DNA from: Nonomuraea polychroma
GTDB lineage: Bacteria > Actinomycetota > Actinomycetes > Streptosporangiales > Streptosporangiaceae
Assembly: GCF_004011505.1 (NCBI RefSeq)
Contig: NZ_SAUN01000001.1
Span: forward strand, 2,542,001 to 2,606,000
Length of the DNA: 64,000 nt
Reading direction: 5' to 3'
The translations under genes were made by a program, and so were the position numbers. Below the pieces are notes generated by a model that saw only the letters and a program-made list of their open reading frames with translations, had not been told where the DNA came from and did no database searches. Of the stretch, positions 59,397 through 64,000 are shown one piece after another; position 1 is the first letter of the stretch; each line of letters begins with the position of its first letter.

Positions 59397-59411
59397 GACA
59401 AGGGGTCCCAT

Positions 59412-60905
59412 ATGATCGCCGAACACACCACCGATGTGCTGGTCGTGGGCGCAGGCCCGACCGGGCTGCTGCTCGCCGGCGACCTCGCCGAAGCAGGCCT
59501 GTCCGTCACTCTCCTCGAGGCCCGCCCCCACAAGATCAGCAACCTGTCCCGGGCCTTGGTCGTCCACGCCCGCGTGCTGGAGCAGTTCGACGCCCGCGGG
59601 ATCGCGGACGAGGTCGTCAAGCTCGGGCACCCCATCAACCGGCTGCAGCTGTTCGAGCGGGGACAGCTCAATCCCTCCCGCCTCCCCAGCCGCTACCCGT
59701 TCGTCCTGTTCATCCCGCAGTACGAGGTCGAGCGCGTGCTGGAACGGCGAGCCCGCGCGGCCGGCGTCACCTTCGCCTACGACACCAAGGTCGTCGGCTT
59801 GGAGCAGGACCCGAACGGTGTCACGGCCCGCGCGGTCCCCGGCAAGGACGCGGATCCGAACGGCCCGTCCACCACCTACCACGCCTCCTACCTCGTCGGG
59901 ACAGACGGCGTGCACAGCTCCATCCGGCAGGCGATCGGCCTGCCCTTCCCCGGCAAGTCGATTCTGAGCTCGCTGATCCTGGCCGACCTCAAGCTCGAGC
60001 AGGCGCCGGATCAGCCGTTCACGGTGAACGCCGTCCCCGACGGGTTCGCGTTGCTCACCGAAATGGGCGACGGCTTCCACCGGCTCACCGGATGGAACCG
60101 GCACCACCAGCTGCCCGACGACGCGCCACTGGACGTCGAAGAAATCAAGGAACTGCTGAGGCTCAACTTCGGCACCGACTACCGCATCACCGAAGTCCGC
60201 TGGAAGTCTCGCTTCCACAGCGACGAACGGCAGGCGCCCGCCTACCGCGTCGGCCGGGTCTTCCTGGCCGGCGACGCCGCGCACGTGCATTCCCCGGCAG
60301 GCGCCATGGGCATGAACACCGGCCTGCAAGACGCCGCCAACCTCAGCTGGAAACTCGTGGCCGTACTGCGCGACGGAGCAGACGACCACCTCCTGGACAC
60401 CTACCAAACCGAACGGCACGCCGTAGGCAAGATCGTGCTACGGATGAGCGGAATGCTGGTACGCGCAGCACTGCTGCACGGGTCCGCCGCCCGGCTGCTC
60501 CGCGCCACCGCCGGAACCATCCTCAGCAACGTCCGCCCACTCGCCGACAAAGCAGCCTCCATGATCTCCGGCATCGGCATCGCCTACAAAGCCCCGCGCG
60601 GCGCCCACAAGCTCACCGGACGACGCGCCCCCGACCTGCAGCTTGCGGAAGGACGGCTCAACGAGCTGCAGCGCGGCGGCAGGTTCGTGCTGATCACTCC
60701 CGCCGGGCAGCACGCGGACGCGCCCGTTCCCGACCAGGTCGTACGCGCCCACTGGACCGGCGACCGCCGCACCACAGCCCTCGTCCGCCCCGACGGCTAC
60801 TTCTGCTGGGCAACAGACAAGCCGAACGCCGAGGCCGCGCTCCAAGCCGCACTGACCACCTGGGCGGGCCCTCCCCCCAGCCTGCGTGCATCCCGCCGGC
60901 GGTAG
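59412..60905 (+). CDS. FAD-dependent aromatic monooxygenase (PheA/TfdB type)
   Basis: 497 aa, ATG 59412. FAD-binding GAGPTGLLLAGDLAEAG at about 13-30, ribityl-binding FLAGDAAHVHSPAGAMGMN near 285, and the C-terminal thioredoxin-like part found in this class. Members hydroxylate aromatic rings, often of polyketides or phenols, using NAD(P)H and oxygen. Preceded by the frameshifted TrmO copy and convergent with the LAL regulator, which may control it. Given the aromatic PKS at 44878, an orsellinate-type substrate is conceivable, but there is no operon link. Confidence 0.9.
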   Translation: MIAEHTTDVLVVGAGPTGLLLAGDLAEAGLSVTLLEARPHKISNLSRALVVHARVLEQFDARGIADEVVKLGHPINRLQLFERGQLNPSRLPSRYPFVLFIPQYEVERVLERRARAAGVTFAYDTKVVGLEQDPNGVTARAVPGKDADPNGPSTTYHASYLVGTDGVHSSIRQAIGLPFPGKSILSSLILADLKLEQAPDQPFTVNAVPDGFALLTEMGDGFHRLTGWNRHHQLPDDAPLDVEEIKELLRLNFGTDYRITEVRWKSRFHSDERQAPAYRVGRVFLAGDAAHVHSPAGAMGMNTGLQDAANLSWKLVAVLRDGADDHLLDTYQTERHAVGKIVLRMSGMLVRAALLHGSAARLLRATAGTILSNVRPLADKAASMISGIGIAYKAPRGAHKLTGRRAPDLQLAEGRLNELQRGGRFVLITPAGQHADAPVPDQVVRAHWTGDRRTTALVRPDGYFCWATDKPNAEAALQAALTTWAGPPPSLRASRRR

Positions 60906-61007
60906 CGGTGACCTGCCGACCCTGCGGTTGACCACAGCCCGCTTGCTCAGGAAAGCACCAGCAAGATCGACGGCGTACCTCAGGGGCCGGCCAGGCGCGG
61001 ATTTGAC

Positions 61008-63698
61008 CTACGCCAGCTCCAGCCTGGCCAGCTCGGCGCGCGAGGAGACCCCTAGCTTGGGAAAGGCCTTGTACAGGTGGGAAGCGACCGTGCGCGGGCT
61101 CAGGAAGAGTTGCGCGCCGATCTCGCGGTTGGATGCGCCGGTGACGGCCAGCCGTACCACCTGGAGCTCCTGCGGTGTCAGCACGTCCAGTGGATCTCCG
61201 GCACGGGAGCGGTCCGGCAGGGAGATCCCGGTGGCGCGCAGCTCGGCGGCCGCACGGTCAGACCACGGAACCGCGCCGAGCCGGTCGAAGGCCTCCATGG
61301 CGGCCTGGAGCTGGCCGCGCGCCTCGGCGCGCCGCCTGGTTCGGCGCAGCCGCTCTCCATAGGCCAGGCGGGTGCGTGCCTCGTCGAAGGGCTGCTCGCC
61401 CTCGGCGTGCAGGGCCAGCGCCCGCTCGTACAGGCCCACGGCCGCGCTGTCCGTGGCCAGCAGCGCACGGACCCGATGCAGTACGGCAAGCGGCCTGGAC
61501 CGGCCGGTGGCCTCGGCCCACTCCGTGTAGCGGCGCAGATGGTCCCGGGCACGCCGCGGATCTCCGACCCGTACGGCGGCCTCGATGTAGTCCGGCCAGG
61601 AATACCGCCACAGGAAGGCATGGCGCGTGGGACCGGACATGGCCCGATCCACCCGGTCGAGCACCGCGTCGTAGCGGCCCAGCCCGAAGTCCAGAGCCAC
61701 GAGGGCGAACTCGGCCCAGCACGCTCCCGGCATCCACCTGCGGTGGCCGGCGTCCCGGATGGCTTGCGCGGCCATCGCCACACATTCCTCCTCCGCCCCG
61801 GCGATCGCGGACAGCCAGGCGTGCACACCCGCCAGGTAGCTGCCCCACTGCGGCTGGCCGACGTCGGCGGCCAGGGCCAGACCCGCGGCCACCGCGGACC
61901 GTGCGGACCGGTGGTGTCCGCTGAGGAGCTGCGCGATGGTGAAGATCGTCATGGCCTGGGGCATGCGGCCCAGACGTCCCTCGGCCCGGCACTCCTCGAC
62001 GATCTGGGCTGAGTCATTCAGCATGCCCTCGATGTCGGCGCGGACGATGCTCTGGTAGGCGATGATGAAGCGCAGCTCGAACGGTATGCGCTCGGCCCGG
62101 TCCGGCATCCGGTAGGTGAGCGTGGTCACGGCGTCACCCTCGAGGATCAGGCGGAAGGCGTGGGTGAACGTGCGCACCACAGCGGCCAGCCCGTCGCCGT
62201 CCGGGCACAGTTCCTCGGTACGGCGGGCCAGCGCGAGCTGGTCGGGGTGGGACGCGCTGGCCCAGGTGTAGAAGCCCGCCAGGCTGAGCAGCGAGAGCTT
62301 GGCGGGCAGGTCATCGATCGCCTCGGCGCCCTCGAGCAGCAGGCGGACGCCCTCCAGAGGCCGGCCCGCCTCGATTTCCAGCTTCGCTCTCACCTGGGCC
62401 AGGCCGTGCAGCGCAGACTCGGCTCCCAGGCGCCGCGCCCTGTCGACCAGCTCACGAGCACGCTGCCACAGGCCTGCCTCGGCCGCCGCCTCGGCTGCGG
62501 CCGTCCACCTGCGTGCGGCCTCGGCAGGATCGGCGGACAGCTCTGCCGCGCGTGCGTAGGCCGCCGACACCGTCGTCTGCCCACCGCGCTGCCGGGCGCG
62601 CAGCGCCAGGCTCTCCATCCTCCCGGCCACCTCCTCGTCGGGCTGCAGGGTGACGGCCGCCAGGTGCCAGGCTCGCCGGTCGTCGCCGACGGTCTCGGCC
62701 AGCGACCGGTGCGCGGCCATCCGGGCGGCGATGTCACAGACCAGCAGCACAGCGGTACGCACCAGCGGGTGATGGAAGGCCACGCCCCCTAAGCCCACCC
62801 GGACCAGGCCGGCTCGCTCGGCTTCGGCGAAGTCGGCCAGCGATGCTCCGAGCAGGCCGACGGCGCGCGCGAGCACGTCGAGCTCGTCGTGGTGATCGAG
62901 GGCCGCCACCAGCAAGCAGGAGCGGGTGGCGTCGGGCAGCGCCGCGATCCGGTCGCGGAAACCGGTCAGCACCCTGTCGGTCACCGGCTGCGCTGTACCG
63001 AGGGAGAAGGAAAGCGGGACGAAGGCGCCCTTGCGCTGCTCCGGGGTGAGCATGCGGGGCAGCTCGACCAGCGCCAGCGGGTTGCCCCCGGCTTCGGCCA
63101 CCAGCTGGTCGCGTACGACAGGCGGCAGATCCGCCGCCTGCTCGGCGAGAAGCTTCTGAGCGGCCTTGATGTCCAGCTTGCTCAGCCGCAGCTCGGGCAG
63201 ACCCCGCGTGGGGAACTCGCCCTCACGCGCGGCGAACAGGACGACGACGGGCTCGTCATGCAGGCGGCGTGCGGCGAACAGCAGCGCGTCGGCCGACTCA
63301 CCGTCCAGCCACTGCGCGTCGTCGACCAGGCACACTACCGGGCCTGTCGCCGACAGCTCCACAAGCAGGCTGAGCGTCGCCAGCCCGACAAGGAAGCGGT
63401 CTCCCCGGGTGGCGCCGCCGAGGCCGAGCGCGCCACGTAACGCCTCCGCCTGCTGCGGCGGAAGCGCCTCGATGTGATCGACGACCGGGCGCAGCAGCAG
63501 GTGCAAGGCAGCGAACGGCAGATCCGCCTCGGACTCGACCCCGGACACCCGCAGCACCCGCACCCGCGCGTTCGCCGCGGCGCACTCCAGAAGGGCCGAC
63601 TTGCCGATGCCCGCCTCGCCGCGCACCACCAGAGCGCCGCACCGGCCCTCCAGCAACTCGCCGATGACCGACTGCTCCGCCTGACGCCCGTACAACAT
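61008..63698 (-). CDS. LAL-type (large ATP-binding LuxR) transcriptional activator
   Basis: 896 aa. N-terminal STAND ATPase with Walker A GEAGIGKSALLE and Walker B VVCLVDDAQWLD, a long helical TPR-like sensor, and a C-terminal LuxR helix-turn-helix (LTPQELQVVRLAVTGASNRE, LSPRTVASHLYKAFPKLGV). Such proteins integrate ATP and ligand binding and often activate secondary metabolism or local catabolic genes. Convergent with the FAD monooxygenase; the 5' fragment of a paralogue lies at 58620. Confidence 0.93.
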   Translation of the reverse strand: MLYGRQAEQSVIGELLEGRCGALVVRGEAGIGKSALLECAAANARVRVLRVSGVESEADLPFAALHLLLRPVVDHIEALPPQQAEALRGALGLGGATRGDRFLVGLATLSLLVELSATGPVVCLVDDAQWLDGESADALLFAARRLHDEPVVVLFAAREGEFPTRGLPELRLSKLDIKAAQKLLAEQAADLPPVVRDQLVAEAGGNPLALVELPRMLTPEQRKGAFVPLSFSLGTAQPVTDRVLTGFRDRIAALPDATRSCLLVAALDHHDELDVLARAVGLLGASLADFAEAERAGLVRVGLGGVAFHHPLVRTAVLLVCDIAARMAAHRSLAETVGDDRRAWHLAAVTLQPDEEVAGRMESLALRARQRGGQTTVSAAYARAAELSADPAEAARRWTAAAEAAAEAGLWQRARELVDRARRLGAESALHGLAQVRAKLEIEAGRPLEGVRLLLEGAEAIDDLPAKLSLLSLAGFYTWASASHPDQLALARRTEELCPDGDGLAAVVRTFTHAFRLILEGDAVTTLTYRMPDRAERIPFELRFIIAYQSIVRADIEGMLNDSAQIVEECRAEGRLGRMPQAMTIFTIAQLLSGHHRSARSAVAAGLALAADVGQPQWGSYLAGVHAWLSAIAGAEEECVAMAAQAIRDAGHRRWMPGACWAEFALVALDFGLGRYDAVLDRVDRAMSGPTRHAFLWRYSWPDYIEAAVRVGDPRRARDHLRRYTEWAEATGRSRPLAVLHRVRALLATDSAAVGLYERALALHAEGEQPFDEARTRLAYGERLRRTRRRAEARGQLQAAMEAFDRLGAVPWSDRAAAELRATGISLPDRSRAGDPLDVLTPQELQVVRLAVTGASNREIGAQLFLSPRTVASHLYKAFPKLGVSSRAELARLELA

Positions 63699-63927
63699 GG
63701 CACTCCAAGAAAACGGTTGTCCGTAATTGTGACGTATGAGGTACGTAGCGCCTGCCGATGGCTACGCGCCGCGAGCCGGAAACCTCACGATCCGCCGTCG
63801 GTCGGTCGTGCGGGCAGGGCGGCAGGAGCAGCTCGAAGCAGCCCGCGCGAGCAGGATCATCCGGATCAGCTTCAGCCGGGTCGGCAACCGCCGGCGATCC
63901 GGCGCGCGCCCTCGCGGACGGCGGATG

Positions 63928-64000
63928 TCAACTCGCGGGAAGGTGGCGCCGAAGGAAGGCGATTTGGTCGGTGAGCACGTGTTCCCTGGTCTCGGGGTCG
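63928..64000 (-). CDS. C-terminal end of a protein, probably alpha/beta hydrolase (partial)
   Basis: The last 23 codons are visible (DPETREHVLTDQIAFLRRHL, then PAS and stop). The pattern of a helix ending in FLRRHL is common at the end of alpha/beta hydrolases, but the rest lies outside the window. 63699-63927 shows no gene and should hold the LAL regulator promoter. Confidence 0.45.
   Translation of the reverse strand, partial: DPETREHVLTDQIAFLRRHLPAS

Noticed and set aside
1..64000. CRISPR arrays, tRNA or rRNA genes
   Set aside because: No regularly spaced repeats, tRNA cloverleaf or rRNA conserved segments were seen on either strand.

Overview
The window is GC-rich DNA from a saprophytic actinomycete. 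GTG and TTG starts, ATGA/GTGA stop-start overlaps, Tat lipoprotein solute-binding proteins, CBM2 modules and LAL/LacI/ROK/FadR-type regulators all fit. Gene content looks like Streptosporangiales (Nonomuraea or Streptosporangium type), but that rank is inference. No rRNA, tRNA or CRISPR array was seen.

Left two thirds (1-42058) is a plant-polysaccharide region made of several utilisation loci. (a) 1-5987: the end of a GH43-CBM6 enzyme, a CE1-CBM2 esterase and a beta-helix (GH141-like) glycosidase. (b) 6081-11253: an enolase-superfamily enzyme with a MalFG-type importer and a divergent FadR/GntR regulator. (c) 11433-20238: an L-fucose locus with a FadR-type regulator, L-fuconate dehydratase, an Rbs-type importer and a secreted GH95 alpha-L-fucosidase, around a promoter region carrying repeated GACAT-N3-ATGTC operators. 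(d) 20280-23231: a GH39 glycosidase and its LacI regulator with matching operators. (e) 23450-30248: a second LacI regulator, a secreted tandem esterase whose first module is catalytically dead, and an ABC importer. (f) 30601-37177: a leftward operon with ABC importer, Gfo/Idh/MocA oxidoreductase, DUF6807 (PmoA-like) protein and ROK regulator. (g) 37385-39796: pectate lyase and pectin methylesterase. (h) 40736-42058: an alpha/beta hydrolase with CBM2. Decay marks run through this region: two orphan permease 3' tails, a ricin-lectin remnant and an IS630-type transposase remnant.

42420-48684 is a compact polyketide operon: KASIII-like, a 23-codon coupling ORF, free ACP, a second KASIII-like, and an iterative type I PKS of KS-AT-DH-ACP layout with no KR. 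This matches aromatic (orsellinate-type) synthases and the ACP/KASIII acyl-relay seen in chlorothricin-type pathways, but no recognisable acceptor pathway lies beside it.

48685-64000 is a mosaic of small oxidative and accessory genes with much pseudogenisation: three TrmO/TsaA copies (one truncated, one intact, one frameshifted), broken HAD, methyltransferase, alpha/beta-hydrolase and LAL genes, an SDR lacking its catalytic Tyr, and an FAD monooxygenase with an intact LAL regulator. Embedded here is a diverged FMN-riboswitch-like leader before a riboflavin synthase-DHBP synthase fusion whose riboflavin-synthase half has lost key residues. The polyketide operon and the riboswitch/fusion unit are the best candidates for something undescribed.
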